A DNA stretch of 64,000 nucleotides from contig NZ_JBEBMF010000002.1 of assembly GCF_040081925.1 (NCBI RefSeq), positions 992,001-1,056,000 on the forward strand. Direction: 5' to 3'. This stretch comes from Mesorhizobium_K quangtriensis (lineage in GTDB: Bacteria > Pseudomonadota > Alphaproteobacteria > Rhizobiales > Rhizobiaceae). The position numbers were made by a program, and so were the translations under genes. Below are positions 8,235 through 16,643 of this stretch, one piece after another (position 1 is the first letter of the stretch; every line of letters starts with the position of its first letter). The notes beneath the pieces were generated by a model, which saw only the letters and a program-made list of their open reading frames with translations, ran no database searches and was not told the DNA's origin.

Positions 8235-10319
8235 ATGATCGATACGCAGCCCCCAAGCACCGACCTTTCACTCACCGAGCCCGGCTGCACGGTGGCTGCC
8301 GCGCGTATCGTCAGGCGGCTGCACGAGACGGCCGAATGGCAGCGCATCATCAACGACGTGCTCGAGCTTCTGGCGAAGTCGCTGCATTGCCATCGCGGCA
8401 TCCTGTTCCGCCTGCGTGAACTGCCGGGCGAAGGTTTTGCCCAGTCGATCGCCGCCTACTGGGAAGACGAACCCGTGGTGCGCGGCGCCAACAGCCCGAA
8501 AGTCATCCTGCAATCGGTGGTCAACTCGGACGAGCTGCTGTCGCGGCTTGGCGAGGAGGTGCGCCAGGGCAAGATGTTCGCCGGACGCACGCGCGAGATC
8601 GACGGCTATCTGCGCGAGGATTTCGAGGGCCAGCGCATCAAGTCGTTCATGTCGGTGACGGTGTTCGCCAACGGCAACCTTTGGGGCACGCTGGCGGTCA
8701 ACGACTGCACAGTCGAGCGGCGCTGGACCGACGAGGAGAAGGCCGCCGTCGAGATCGTCGCGATGGCCATCGGCGCGGCGATCGAGCGCTCTCTGTCGGA
8801 CGCGCATGTCAGCGAGATCATCCGCCAGACAATGCTGCAATCCTCGCTCGACGCCATCATCGTCATCGACGAGACGGCGTCCATCGTCGAGTTCAACCCC
8901 GCCGCCGAACGCATGTACGGGTTCAAGCGCGCGGACATCCTGGGCAAGGACCTGATCGACACAATCGTCCCTAGTTTCTACCGCAAGGGCTATGCGACGG
9001 GCGCCGAGTACATGCACGGGCGCGGCGCGCCTATGATCGGGCAGCGCATGGAGACCGTGACCCAGACGGCGAGCGGCGAGGTCTTCCCGATCGAACTGAC
9101 GGTGACGGAAATGAACGTCGCCGACCGGCGCTTCTTTTTCGGATCCATCCGCGACCTGCGCGAGAGGCGGCGGGCGGAAGAGGAGATCAACCGCCAGCGC
9201 GAGAGGCTGCACCAGAACGAGAAGATGGCCGCGATGGGCTCGCTGCTGGCGGGCGTCTCGCACGAACTGAACAACCCGCTGGCCGTGGTGGTGGCGCAGT
9301 CGACGCTGCTGCACGAATTCGCGCCCGACCAGCAGACCAAATTGCGCGCCGAGAAGGTGCGCGCGGCCGCCGAGCGCTGCGGGCGCATCGTCAAGAGCTT
9401 CCTCGGCATGGTGCGGCTGCACCCGACGGTGCCGGCCGAGACGGACCTCAACGACGCCATCCGGGCGGCACTTGAGGTTACCGCCTACGGCGCGCGCTCT
9501 ACCGGCATCGTGATCTCGACGGATTTCGCGCAAGGAGCCATGCCAGTCATGGCGGATTCCGACCACATCACGCAGGTCGCTGCCAATTTCCTGATCAACA
9601 GTCAGCACGCGCTGGCTCCCCACAATGGCGAGCGCAAGATCAGCGTCAGGACCTATCGCGTCGGCGACGGCACGGTAGGTTTCTGTGTGGAGGATACGGG
9701 GCCTGGAATTCCGGTCGCGATACGACACCGCATCTTCGATTCCTATTTCACCACCAAGCCCGTGGGGGTCGGCACCGGCATTGGCCTCTCGATCTCCAAG
9801 GCGATCGTCGAGCGTCACAAGGGCTTGATACGCTTCGAGGAGGCACAGCCGAACGGCGCGCGCTTCGTCGTCGAACTGCCGGCATTCAAGGGCGCGCATG
9901 TCAGTGCAGCCGCGCAGGAGACCCGCTCGACCGGGTTGCGCGAGGCGCTGATAATCGACGACGAGCCGGATGTCGCGGGCTCGCTGTCGGACATTCTCGA
10001 ACTGATGGGCATCAAGTCCCGCGTCGTCACTGCATGGAGTTCAGCGGATGCGGTGCTGGCCGAGTTCCTGCCCGACATCGTGTTCAGTGACCTGCGCATG
10101 CCCGAGGCGAGCGGCATCACTATCCTGCGCGAACTGACGATGAGAAACCCCGACCTCGCCCGGCGCTTCGTGCTTGTCACCGGCGACATGGTCGGTGCGC
10201 GCGCGGAGATCGGCGCTCTTGCGCCGCACCAAAGGCCGCTGGTGCTGGAGAAACCGTTCTCCACGCTCGACGTGCGCAGCGTGCTTGCTGCCGTCAACGA
10301 CCAAGCCATGCAGCGCTGA
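8235..10319 (+). CDS. Soluble GAF-PAS hybrid histidine kinase with C-terminal receiver
   Basis: 694-aa sensor kinase without a membrane segment, so the signal is probably cytoplasmic. Order: GAF domain (about 35-190), PAS (about 200-320, LDAIIVIDETASIVEFNPAAERMYG), HisKA with His343 (GVSHELNNPLA), HATPase (about 400-560, NFLINSQHAL, EDTGPGIP, GTGIGLSISK), linker, receiver (about 572-690) with Asp619 (FSDLRMPE) and the Lys of EKPFS. The NtrB-like H-box (HELNNPL) is typical of soluble kinases. It follows an OmpR-type regulator gene in the same operon. The extra receiver suggests a phosphorelay or self-damping. The signal is unknown. Confidence 0.93.
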   Translation: MIDTQPPSTDLSLTEPGCTVAAARIVRRLHETAEWQRIINDVLELLAKSLHCHRGILFRLRELPGEGFAQSIAAYWEDEPVVRGANSPKVILQSVVNSDELLSRLGEEVRQGKMFAGRTREIDGYLREDFEGQRIKSFMSVTVFANGNLWGTLAVNDCTVERRWTDEEKAAVEIVAMAIGAAIERSLSDAHVSEIIRQTMLQSSLDAIIVIDETASIVEFNPAAERMYGFKRADILGKDLIDTIVPSFYRKGYATGAEYMHGRGAPMIGQRMETVTQTASGEVFPIELTVTEMNVADRRFFFGSIRDLRERRRAEEEINRQRERLHQNEKMAAMGSLLAGVSHELNNPLAVVVAQSTLLHEFAPDQQTKLRAEKVRAAAERCGRIVKSFLGMVRLHPTVPAETDLNDAIRAALEVTAYGARSTGIVISTDFAQGAMPVMADSDHITQVAANFLINSQHALAPHNGERKISVRTYRVGDGTVGFCVEDTGPGIPVAIRHRIFDSYFTTKPVGVGTGIGLSISKAIVERHKGLIRFEEAQPNGARFVVELPAFKGAHVSAAAQETRSTGLREALIIDDEPDVAGSLSDILELMGIKSRVVTAWSSADAVLAEFLPDIVFSDLRMPEASGITILRELTMRNPDLARRFVLVTGDMVGARAEIGALAPHQRPLVLEKPFSTLDVRSVLAAVNDQAMQR

Positions 10320-10322
10320 GAC

Positions 10323-10354
10323 AAAAAAAGCCCCGCCGGGCAGGTGGCGGGGCT
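10323..10354 (-). terminator. Rho-independent terminator
   Basis: On the minus strand, the 9-bp stem AGCCCCGCC/GGCGGGGCT (10329-10337 and 10346-10354) with an 8-base loop is followed by seven T residues (10329-10323). It would terminate the transcript of the small membrane-protein gene above it and could also stop readthrough from the kinase. Confidence 0.8.
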
Positions 10355-10469
10355 GCAGTTGCGCGCAGGAGGAATTGCGCGATTGCGCAATGGGGACTGC
10401 GCGGGGGACTACTCGGTATTTCGATGCAATTCCGGACGCAAACCCGCTGAACACTTTTGCTGGAATTGC

Positions 10470-10844
10470 CTAGGCGCCAGCGATGACGCGAACCGGGCGG
10501 CCGTCTGGACGGCCGGAATCCTTTGCGATGACAGCGAGGCATTCGGCGCTTTCCGCGCCCCAAGCCTGACCGTGGCAGGCGATATCGATTTCCGACAGGC
10601 CGACGGTCTTCGGCGCACCAGTTTCAGCAGGAGGCGTGGCCGTCGTGGAACCCGCGAGCGACGTAAGGGCGATGCCGGAAGGCGGGACCAGCGCCATCGC
10701 CATGAACGCCGTCATGATAACCAGAAAGAACAGAATCATCGGATGATCGGCACTGCGCTGGCGGAGCGCTATTTTCGGAAAGCCCCCGTTGCGTTCGCGG
10801 GGGCGCAGGTTGCGGTCGAAATCCCTGTCGGTTGTGGCGGTCAT
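10470..10844 (-). CDS. Small single-span membrane protein with Cys-containing C-terminal domain
   Basis: 124 aa, function unknown. The basic N terminus (DRNLRPRERNGGF) precedes one transmembrane helix (about residues 36-54, MILFFLVIMTAFMAMALV). A Thr/Pro/Ala linker and a small C-terminal domain follow, with two cysteines in ACHGQAWGAESAEC, plausibly a disulphide in the periplasm. Start at 10844 follows AAGG at short distance. A minus-strand terminator follows the gene, which supports it as an independent unit. I do not recognise a named family. Confidence 0.65.
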   Translation of the reverse strand: MTATTDRDFDRNLRPRERNGGFPKIALRQRSADHPMILFFLVIMTAFMAMALVPPSGIALTSLAGSTTATPPAETGAPKTVGLSEIDIACHGQAWGAESAECLAVIAKDSGRPDGRPVRVIAGA

Positions 10845-11123
10845 GGCCGTTGGCCTTCATCTCGGAGAATTGATGCGATGTAACGAAATTAGGGGCGTTT
10901 GGTTTCCGACCGATGTTGCAGCTTAATGACTGTGTATCGCGATTGTTTCGCATATTACGGTCAAAAATGGTCATATTTGGTTTGATCTATCAGGACGAAG
11001 ACTGCCATCTTTCAGACAAACCACTGAAATATATTCACTTTTTGAGGCAAGGCTGCGATTGCGGGAAATAGCGGCAGAGAACGCCGCCACCGTCCGGCCA
11101 AGAAAACTTTGTGTCGCAGACCG
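10845..11123. other. Gene-free interval, 279 bp
   Basis: No convincing gene on either strand. The part around 10880-11030 is noticeably more AT-rich than its surroundings and presumably carries the promoter of the small membrane-protein gene at 10470-10844. A near match to an EcfG promoter is present but fails the consensus (see rejected items). Confidence 0.5.
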
Positions 11124-11420
11124 TCAGCGTGCCAGCACCTCGGACCATTCGGGATGACGCCGGAACACAGCGGCGACATAGGCGCAGAGCGGCGTGATCC
11201 TGAAATCCTGCGCCCGCGCGTCGTCCACCGCCCGCCTGATCAGCCTGAGAGCCACGCCGCGACCGCGCCACGCAGGTGGAACAAAACTGTAGTCGATCGC
11301 AATGTGGCCCGGCCCGCGCTCGACGAATGTCAGCCGCGCCGGTTGCTCGCCCGGCAACGGCAGGAGGTACGCTCCCTGCCCGCCGTTCCGTTCGATGATG
11401 ATTTCGGAGTCTTCGCTCAT
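11124..11420 (-). CDS. GNAT-like N-acetyltransferase (YjdJ/Gtn small subfamily)
   Basis: 98 aa, the usual size of the short GNAT-fold subfamily that carries acetyl-CoA binding but little substrate domain. Visible are IAIDYSFVPPAWRGRGVALRLIRRAVDDAR (R-G-x-G-x-A pyrophosphate loop) and the C-terminal PLCAYVAAVFRRHPEW, a subfamily hallmark. It is the last gene of a four-gene minus-strand run and closely resembles its upstream neighbour, so the two probably arose by tandem duplication. Substrate unknown. Confidence 0.85.
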   Translation of the reverse strand: MSEDSEIIIERNGGQGAYLLPLPGEQPARLTFVERGPGHIAIDYSFVPPAWRGRGVALRLIRRAVDDARAQDFRITPLCAYVAAVFRRHPEWSEVLAR

Positions 11421-11454
11421 GTCGGTTAAGGCGCCCGGCGGCTGCAGGGTTCCT

Positions 11455-11763
11455 TCATTTCTTCAGGACGTCAGCCCATTCCGGGTGCCGGCGAAACTGG
11501 GCGGCCGCGAAAGGGCAGAGCGGGATGATCGTCTTACCCGCCGCCCGCGCATCCTCGACCGCGCGCGTGACGAGGCGCAGGCCCGTGCCCTGCCCCCGAA
11601 ACGCATCCGGCACACCGGTGTGGTCGATGATGATCTGGCGATCGCCGAGCTTGCTGAACGTCATCTCGGCCACATCGCCGGCCGGGCTGCTGACGAAGTA
11701 GCGGCCTTTCGTGTCGCTCTCTTCGAGCTTGATCTCAGGCCCTGCTTGAACGTCATCGGTCAT
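11455..11763 (-). CDS. GNAT-like N-acetyltransferase, paralogue of the next gene
   Basis: 102 aa of the same short GNAT subfamily: IIDHTGVPDAFRGQGTGLRLVTRAVEDAR contains the acetyl-CoA loop (R-G-Q-G-T-G), and PLCPFAAAQFRRHPEWADVLKK is the conserved tail. Its start codon overlaps the stop of the upstream alpha/beta hydrolase (ATGA), which indicates translational coupling. The downstream gene shares most of the tail motif, so the pair is a tandem duplication. Its co-transcription with a ring-cleaving dioxygenase and hydrolase hints at electrophile or quinone detoxification (inference). Confidence 0.87.
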   Translation of the reverse strand: MTDDVQAGPEIKLEESDTKGRYFVSSPAGDVAEMTFSKLGDRQIIIDHTGVPDAFRGQGTGLRLVTRAVEDARAAGKTIIPLCPFAAAQFRRHPEWADVLKK

Positions 11764-12389
11764 GCCGCTTCTCCTGTCTTTGCCGAGGCGGCGCTGAGAA
11801 ACCGCCCGGCCGCCTCGATCTCATTGGGTCTGACTTCATGCCCGCCTTCGTGCCACTCGACACTCACATCGGCGCCGCGCTCCTGGAGAAGGGCCACCAG
11901 CCGCGTGGTTAGTTGCGGCGGGCAAATCGGGTCGCGCCGGCCGGCGGTGACCAGCACGCGCCTGCCCGACAGATCGTTACGGACCGGCTCGAACGGGATC
12001 AGCGGGTGCATCAGCACGCTGGCGTCAAAGAGGCCCGGCTCCTCGAACAGGACCGACGCGAGGATGTTCGCGCCGTTGGAATAGCCGAGGCCGAGCACGG
12101 CAGATGGCTTCGCCGCCGCGACATGCGCACTGACGAACCCCGCCATTTTCCCCGTCGCGCGGGCAAGATCGGCCATGTCGTAAACCCCCTCGCCAGTGCG
12201 ACGGAAGAAGCGCGCCGCGCCGTATTCGGAGACATCCCCGCGCGGCGACACGATGGTTGCCGTCGGCAGAAGCTCGCGAGCGAGGCCGAGGAACTGGTTC
12301 TCGTCGCCGCCGGTGCCGTGGAAGGTGAAGAGGAGCGGTCCGCCCGGTTGCCCGGGCATGACCTTGTGGATGTAGCTGTCTATAGACAT
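11760..12389 (-). CDS. Alpha/beta hydrolase, phospholipase/carboxylesterase family (MhqD-like)
   Basis: 209 aa serine hydrolase: oxyanion loop FTFHGTGGDENQF near residue 20, nucleophile elbow GLGYSNGAN, and late Asp and His (RDPICP, GGHEV). The ATG at 12389 lies 6 bases after GAGGGAG; an upstream TTG overlaps the preceding gene. It directly follows the VOC ring-cleavage dioxygenase. The same enzyme pair is known in Bacillus as MhqO-MhqD, induced by quinones, so a role in aromatic or quinone breakdown is likely by analogy. Substrate not shown by sequence. Confidence 0.88.
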   Translation of the reverse strand: MSIDSYIHKVMPGQPGGPLLFTFHGTGGDENQFLGLARELLPTATIVSPRGDVSEYGAARFFRRTGEGVYDMADLARATGKMAGFVSAHVAAAKPSAVLGLGYSNGANILASVLFEEPGLFDASVLMHPLIPFEPVRNDLSGRRVLVTAGRRDPICPPQLTTRLVALLQERGADVSVEWHEGGHEVRPNEIEAAGRFLSAASAKTGEAA

Positions 12390-12400
12390 CGTCATCTCCC

Positions 12401-13333
12401 TCAATTGCCGAGCGGCTGCAACTGCTTTTCCAGATAGCCACGCAGATGGGCATGCTGGGTTGGCAGCTTCAGCGCCTCGCCGAGATGGGCGGTGTCCTCG
12501 TCACGGTCGAAGCCCGGCTCGTTCGTCGCGATCTCGAACAGAACGCCGCCCGGCGTGCGGAAGTAGATCGCCCAGAAATAGTCACGGTCGATGACCGGCG
12601 TGACATGGTAGCCGGTGTCGATCAGCGCCTTGCGGACTTCGAGCTGCTTGGCGCGATTCTCCACCGCAAAGGCGATGTGGTGGACCGAACCCGCGCCGAG
12701 ATCGGCGAATTGCGCGCCGGGCAGCGTCTCGAGGTCGATAATGTCAGCGCCATTGCCATCCTTGATGGCCAGACGCTTGACGTTGCCGGACTGGTCCACT
12801 GTCTCATAGCCCATGTACTTCAGAAGCTCCTCGGTCTTGCCGGCATCGCGCAGCCTGAGGGAAGCCGAGTGGAAACCACGGATCGCCTCGTCGGCCGCAA
12901 CGCCGCCCTTCGCCCAAGGCGCACGGGTATCGCCCTTCGCCTCGACGAGCGCGAAGCTGTCGCCGTCAGGACCATCGAAAACCAGCCGGTTTTCGCCGAA
13001 AGTCGTTTCCTCCTTCAGCCCGGTAACGCCATGCTTCTCGAAACGCTCCTTCCAGTAGCCGAGCGCCCCCTCGGGCACGGAGAAGACCGTGGTGCCGACC
13101 TCGCCCACGCCGGGGCGTCCCATGGCAATGTGCGGGAAAGGGAAATAGGTCATGACGGAACCCGGCGTGCCGACCTCGTCGGCATAATAGAGGTGGTATA
13201 CGTCCGGCGCGTCGAAGTTCACGGTCTTCTTGACGCGGCGCAGGCCGAGCTTGTTGGTGAAGAAGTCATTGTTCTGGCGGGCATCCTTCGCCATCGATGT
13301 GACGTGGTGCAGGCCCTTGATCTGGTCGAGCAT
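12401..13333 (-). CDS. VOC-family ring-cleaving dioxygenase (MhqO/PcpA-like)
   Basis: 310 aa made of two vicinal-oxygen-chelate halves (starts at LHHVTSMAKDARQNNDFFTNKLGLRRVKKTVNF and FHSASLRLRDAGKTEELLKYMGYE). It would cleave hydroquinone-type rings using Fe(II); the N-terminal GLHHVT His, the later SVHHIAF His and the C-terminal GGVLFEIATNEPGF Glu are the expected metal ligands. First gene of the four-gene operon with the hydrolase and two acetyltransferases, 203 bp from the divergent sulfatase gene. No MarR-type regulator, the usual partner in Bacillus, is adjacent. Confidence 0.92.
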   Translation of the reverse strand: MLDQIKGLHHVTSMAKDARQNNDFFTNKLGLRRVKKTVNFDAPDVYHLYYADEVGTPGSVMTYFPFPHIAMGRPGVGEVGTTVFSVPEGALGYWKERFEKHGVTGLKEETTFGENRLVFDGPDGDSFALVEAKGDTRAPWAKGGVAADEAIRGFHSASLRLRDAGKTEELLKYMGYETVDQSGNVKRLAIKDGNGADIIDLETLPGAQFADLGAGSVHHIAFAVENRAKQLEVRKALIDTGYHVTPVIDRDYFWAIYFRTPGGVLFEIATNEPGFDRDEDTAHLGEALKLPTQHAHLRGYLEKQLQPLGN

Positions 13334-13536
13334 TTTGAGGCTCCCTTCGTTCCTGGCGGCGGTTGCCGCGTTCGATGGGTCATATGTTGTCGATCTGATC
13401 GTTCACCGCCAGTGATCAATCACAGCATGGACTGTTCTCTATATGTGAACGACGTATCTTTCGCAGGCCGCAGTCTGCCTTATCTTGCAACGAAGCGGAA
13501 ATCGGGTTCCATGGCACCCTGTCCCCGGAGATAGTC

Positions 13537-15102
13537 ATGGCGCGTGCGAAACCCAACGTCCTCCTGATCACATGCGACCAGTGGCGGGGCGACTCGCTGT
13601 CGGCAGCAGGCCATCCGGTGGTGCGTACGCCAAACACTGACGCGCTCGCGGCCGAAGGCGTGCTCTTTCGCCGCCATTTCGGCGGCGCGGCACCCTGCTC
13701 GCCCGCACGCGCATGCCTCTATACGGGCCTCTACCAGATGAACAATCGGGTGTGCCGGAACGGCAGCCCTCTCGACCGACGGCACGGCAACATCGCGCTT
13801 GCCGCCCGCGCACTCGGATACGACCCGACGCTATTCGGCTATACGGACGTGTCGCCCGATCCGCGCCATCACGCACCGGAGGATCCCGTGCTGCGGAGCT
13901 ATGAGGGCGTTCTGCCCGGCTTCACCGTGCGCCAACTCCTGCCCGAGCACCAGAAGCCGTGGCTGTCATGGCTCGCCGCGCGCGGCGTCGATGCCTCGGC
14001 CGGTCACCCGTACATCCACCGGCCACTCGGAAACGTCGGTAAAACGGTCAGTACCAGTCCGCCGGTCTATTCTGCCGACGAGACGCCCGCCGCCTTCATC
14101 GCAGGCGAATTCATCCGCTGGCTTGGCGAGCAGGACCGGCCGGAGGACGGAGGGCGCGCATGGTTTGCCCACCTCTCCTTCATCAGCCCGCATCCGCCCT
14201 TCATCGTGCCAGAACCCTACAACACGATGTACGACCCGGCCGATGGGCCGGACTTCGCGCGGCGCAAGACCTGGAAACGCGAGGCAAACGCCCACCCCTT
14301 TCTCGACTACGTGATCGGCAGGCAGAAGAAGGGAAAATTCCTGCCCCGAATGAAGGGCAAGGTGCATGACTTCTCGCCGGAGGAGTTTCGGGCGATCCGC
14401 GCGCTTTACTGGGGCATGATCTCGGAGACGGATGCACAACTCGGCCGCATCTGGAATGCGATCAAGTCGAGGGGCGATTGGGACGACACCATCATCGTTC
14501 TGACCTCGGACCACGCCGAGATGATGGGCGACCACTTCATGCTCGGCAAGGGCGGCTTCTTCGACCAGAGCTTCCATATCCCGCTCGTCATCCGCGACCC
14601 GCGCCGACGCAAGGCGGCGGGTGCCATCGTCGATCGCTTCACCGAAGCAGTCGATGTCATGCCGACGCTGCTCGATCTGCTCGGCACAGCGGTCCCGCCG
14701 CATCTCGATGGCCGGTCGCTGCAGCCATTTATGGACGGCAAGCCGCCTGCCGTCTGGCGCGACGCGGCGCATTGGGAATTCGATTTCCGGTCGATCGAAA
14801 AAGGCTCGGCCGAACGGCATTTCCGGCTGAAGCCGCAGCAGTGCAACCTCGCCGTGATCCGGGGAGAGCGGTGGAAATACGTGCATTTCGGCGGCGGACT
14901 CTCGCCGTTGCTCTATGACCTTGAGAACGATCCGGGGGAGTTGGAGAACCTTGCCGACGATCGGGCTTATGCGCCGATACGGCTCGAAATGGCTGAACGG
15001 CTGTTGTCTTGGCGCGCAGAGCACCTCGATCAGTCGCTGGCCCTTTCCGCGCTGACGGAAGGCGGCGTGGTGGGAATCCCGGCGGCGCTGCCACTCGTCT
15101 GA
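13537..15102 (+). CDS. Sulfatase / phosphonate monoester hydrolase family enzyme
   Basis: 521-aa alkaline-phosphatase-superfamily hydrolase. The formylglycine signature C-S-P-A-R starts at Cys54, and the flanking ACLYTGLYQMNNRV matches the rhizobial phosphonate monoester hydrolase branch. N-terminal VLLITCDQWRGDS gives the metal-binding Asp pair; later DTIIVLTSDHAEMMGDH supplies Asp-His, and HPPF is also present. No signal peptide, so probably cytoplasmic, as for that branch. Members hydrolyse sulfate, phosphate diesters and phosphonate monoesters promiscuously; the natural substrate is unknown. Maturation needs a formylglycine-generating enzyme not present here. Divergent from the dioxygenase operon. 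Confidence 0.9.
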   Translation: MARAKPNVLLITCDQWRGDSLSAAGHPVVRTPNTDALAAEGVLFRRHFGGAAPCSPARACLYTGLYQMNNRVCRNGSPLDRRHGNIALAARALGYDPTLFGYTDVSPDPRHHAPEDPVLRSYEGVLPGFTVRQLLPEHQKPWLSWLAARGVDASAGHPYIHRPLGNVGKTVSTSPPVYSADETPAAFIAGEFIRWLGEQDRPEDGGRAWFAHLSFISPHPPFIVPEPYNTMYDPADGPDFARRKTWKREANAHPFLDYVIGRQKKGKFLPRMKGKVHDFSPEEFRAIRALYWGMISETDAQLGRIWNAIKSRGDWDDTIIVLTSDHAEMMGDHFMLGKGGFFDQSFHIPLVIRDPRRRKAAGAIVDRFTEAVDVMPTLLDLLGTAVPPHLDGRSLQPFMDGKPPAVWRDAAHWEFDFRSIEKGSAERHFRLKPQQCNLAVIRGERWKYVHFGGGLSPLLYDLENDPGELENLADDRAYAPIRLEMAERLLSWRAEHLDQSLALSALTEGGVVGIPAALPLV

Positions 15103-15113
15103 CCCACACAGCA

Positions 15114-15139
15114 AAAGCCCGCGCCGGTGCGCGGGCTTT
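15114..15139. terminator. Bidirectional rho-independent terminator
   Basis: 11-bp arms AAAGCCCGCGC (15114-15124) and GCGCGGGCTTT (15129-15139) with a 4-base loop lie between the convergent sulfatase and PRC-barrel genes and give a short U run in both directions. Confidence 0.85.
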
Positions 15140-15159
15140 CGCCACTGGTAAGGCTACGC

Positions 15160-16080
15160 TTACTGAACGATCAGGCGCTGGTCGTCGCGCTTCTCGGTGA
15201 AGGTGCTCTTGTCGTAGGTGGCGGCGGCCTCAAGCTGCTCCTTGGTGAAGGTCGTGTAGAGATACTTGTTGCCATCGGCGTCGGTCATGAAGGCGAGATT
15301 GTCGCTCCCGATTGCGACTTCCTTTTCACCCATACCCAGGAAACCGCCGACATCGACGATATAGGCGTCGACCTTTCCGTCAGCCGACAAGACAACGTCA
15401 CCGATCTCGCCGACATTCGCGTCATTCGCGCCGTAGACGGTAGTGCCGATCATCTCCTCGGCGCGAATCTGGTCGGCCGGCATTTCGGTCAGGGTGGAGC
15501 GATCAATCGCTGCGGTCGTCGTCTGGTCAGTAGAAGCATCCGGGGCCGGAGCGGCCGGATCGACGACGGGAGCCTGAGCGGTCGTGTCAGGCGCCGGGGC
15601 GACTGGCGTCGGCGACAGTGCCGGATCGTTTGCAGCCGTCGTCTGAGCTGGCGTCGGCTCATAGGGACGCGTGTCGAATTCAGCCTGTTGCTCAAGCTGC
15701 TCCTTGGTCATCGGGGCGACAAGCCAACGGTCGCCATCGCGCTCAACCCATTCAAGGTTGGCGTATTCCATGGCGACGTTCTTCTGGCCCAAGCCAAGGA
15801 AGCCGCCAACGCCCACCACGACGAGCTGAATATTGCCGTCCGGGCCAATGACAAAGTCGGTGACTTCGCCGATGTTTTCGGCGTCATCGCCTGTGCCGTT
15901 GTATACGGTCTCGCCGATGATTTTCGTCGCCAGATTACCTTCGGCCTTAACGACAGGCGCGGCGTCCTGCGTCATCGGTGCAGTTTCGGCCGGCGCAGGT
16001 GCGGTGGTTTCCTGAGCAAAAGCGCCCGTGGCGATGAGTGCTGCAGCAACAGCGGTACTGGCTAGAAGATTACGGATCAT
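15160..16080 (-). CDS. Exported protein with two PRC-barrel domains
   Basis: 306 aa. Signal peptide residues 1-22 (cleavage near AFAQ), then two PRC-barrel repeats (about 50-125, KIIGETVYNGTGDDAENIGEVTDFVIGPDG; about 205-285, EEMIGTTVYGANDANVGEIGDVVLSADG). A Pro/Ala/Thr-rich linker of about 60 residues separates them. Each repeat contains the near-identical VDVGGFLG(M/L)G(E/Q)K segment, evidence of internal duplication. Such proteins are common in rhizobial envelopes, with no defined role. It ends in a bidirectional terminator. No EcfG motif with correct spacing was found upstream. Confidence 0.9.
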   Translation of the reverse strand: MIRNLLASTAVAAALIATGAFAQETTAPAPAETAPMTQDAAPVVKAEGNLATKIIGETVYNGTGDDAENIGEVTDFVIGPDGNIQLVVVGVGGFLGLGQKNVAMEYANLEWVERDGDRWLVAPMTKEQLEQQAEFDTRPYEPTPAQTTAANDPALSPTPVAPAPDTTAQAPVVDPAAPAPDASTDQTTTAAIDRSTLTEMPADQIRAEEMIGTTVYGANDANVGEIGDVVLSADGKVDAYIVDVGGFLGMGEKEVAIGSDNLAFMTDADGNKYLYTTFTKEQLEAAATYDKSTFTEKRDDQRLIVQ

Positions 16081-16267
16081 GGTAGCTTCTCCTCGTGCGT
16101 GATTTCGTTCTCGATCTCATTGCATCGACGCACCGGCCTGACTCGTCGCTGGGGAGGGCCGGTGCGGCGGCACATGCACCCAACGTGGCTTCTGCGATTC
16201 AGTTCCGAAAAAGCGCATCTCCTAAGCGTCTAATTTCAAAGGCAAATGGGTTACGTGCCGAAAGCAG

Positions 16268-16288
16268 AAAAGCCGGCGTTAGCCGGCT
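16268..16288 (-). terminator. Short rho-independent terminator
   Basis: Stem AGCCGGC/GCCGGCT (16271-16277, 16282-16288) with a 4-base loop, followed on the minus strand by four T. It lies 24 bp past the stop of the 84-aa membrane-protein gene. The short U run makes it moderate. Confidence 0.6.
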
Positions 16289-16312
16289 AATCTTAGAGTG
16301 TTGTATCTGGAC

Positions 16313-16567
16313 CTAGGGTGTACTCTCGGGCGTGGGTTCGCCAGCAGGCGGCTCCGTTGCCTGCGGCTGCGTTGCCGCTCCCGGCTCGGTTGTTGTGCTG
16401 CTCGTGTCAATAGCCTGACCGTAGAACTCGACCGCCAGCCATACCAAACCTAACAGGGCAAGGCTGACCGCGAGGACAGTGAAGACCTGAGCTCCCCATC
16501 TGCCCTGACGCGCTTTGGTGGCCGGGACTTCCCGCTCGGGAATTCCGTCATGTGTTCTATGCTGCAT
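16313..16567 (-). CDS. Small single-span membrane protein with Pro/Thr-rich tail
   Basis: 84 aa, unknown function. Charged N terminus (residues 1-24), one transmembrane helix (about 27-48, VFTVLAVSLALLGLVWLAVEFY) and a low-complexity tail rich in Thr, Glu and Pro that would face the periplasm. It is located beside the general stress island and is followed by its own short terminator. A promoter resembling the EcfG consensus with one mismatch lies 37 bp upstream, so stress control is possible but unproven. Confidence 0.65.
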   Translation of the reverse strand: MQHRTHDGIPEREVPATKARQGRWGAQVFTVLAVSLALLGLVWLAVEFYGQAIDTSSTTTEPGAATQPQATEPPAGEPTPESTP

Positions 16568-16603
16568 TGTATTCTCCTGCGGACAAGCTGCTGTCTGAAT
16601 GAC

Positions 16604-16628
16604 AATGCGCGCGGAGACTGGTGGTTCC
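16604..16628 (-). promoter_or_regulatory. Candidate EcfG-type promoter with one mismatch
   Basis: On the minus strand GGAAC (16628-16624), 16 bases, CATT (16607-16604) in place of CGTT. Position and spacing suit the 84-aa membrane-protein gene, but the -10 mismatch lowers confidence. Confidence 0.35.
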
Positions 16629-16643
16629 GGATCGGCTTAGAGG

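Noticed and set aside
8268..9899. A 543-codon frame antisense to the GAF-PAS hybrid kinase gene
   Set aside because: It mirrors the kinase codon structure, has no ribosome-binding site and no recognisable motif; the kinase on the other strand has all its catalytic motifs.
10882..10907. Near match to an EcfG promoter on the minus strand upstream of the 124-aa membrane-protein gene
   Set aside because: The -35 element reads GGAAAC instead of GGAAC, so the spacing or the element is wrong whichever way it is aligned.
16192..16206. AACG and GTTCC in the order expected for a minus-strand EcfG promoter upstream of the PRC-barrel gene
   Set aside because: Only 6 bases separate them instead of 16-17.
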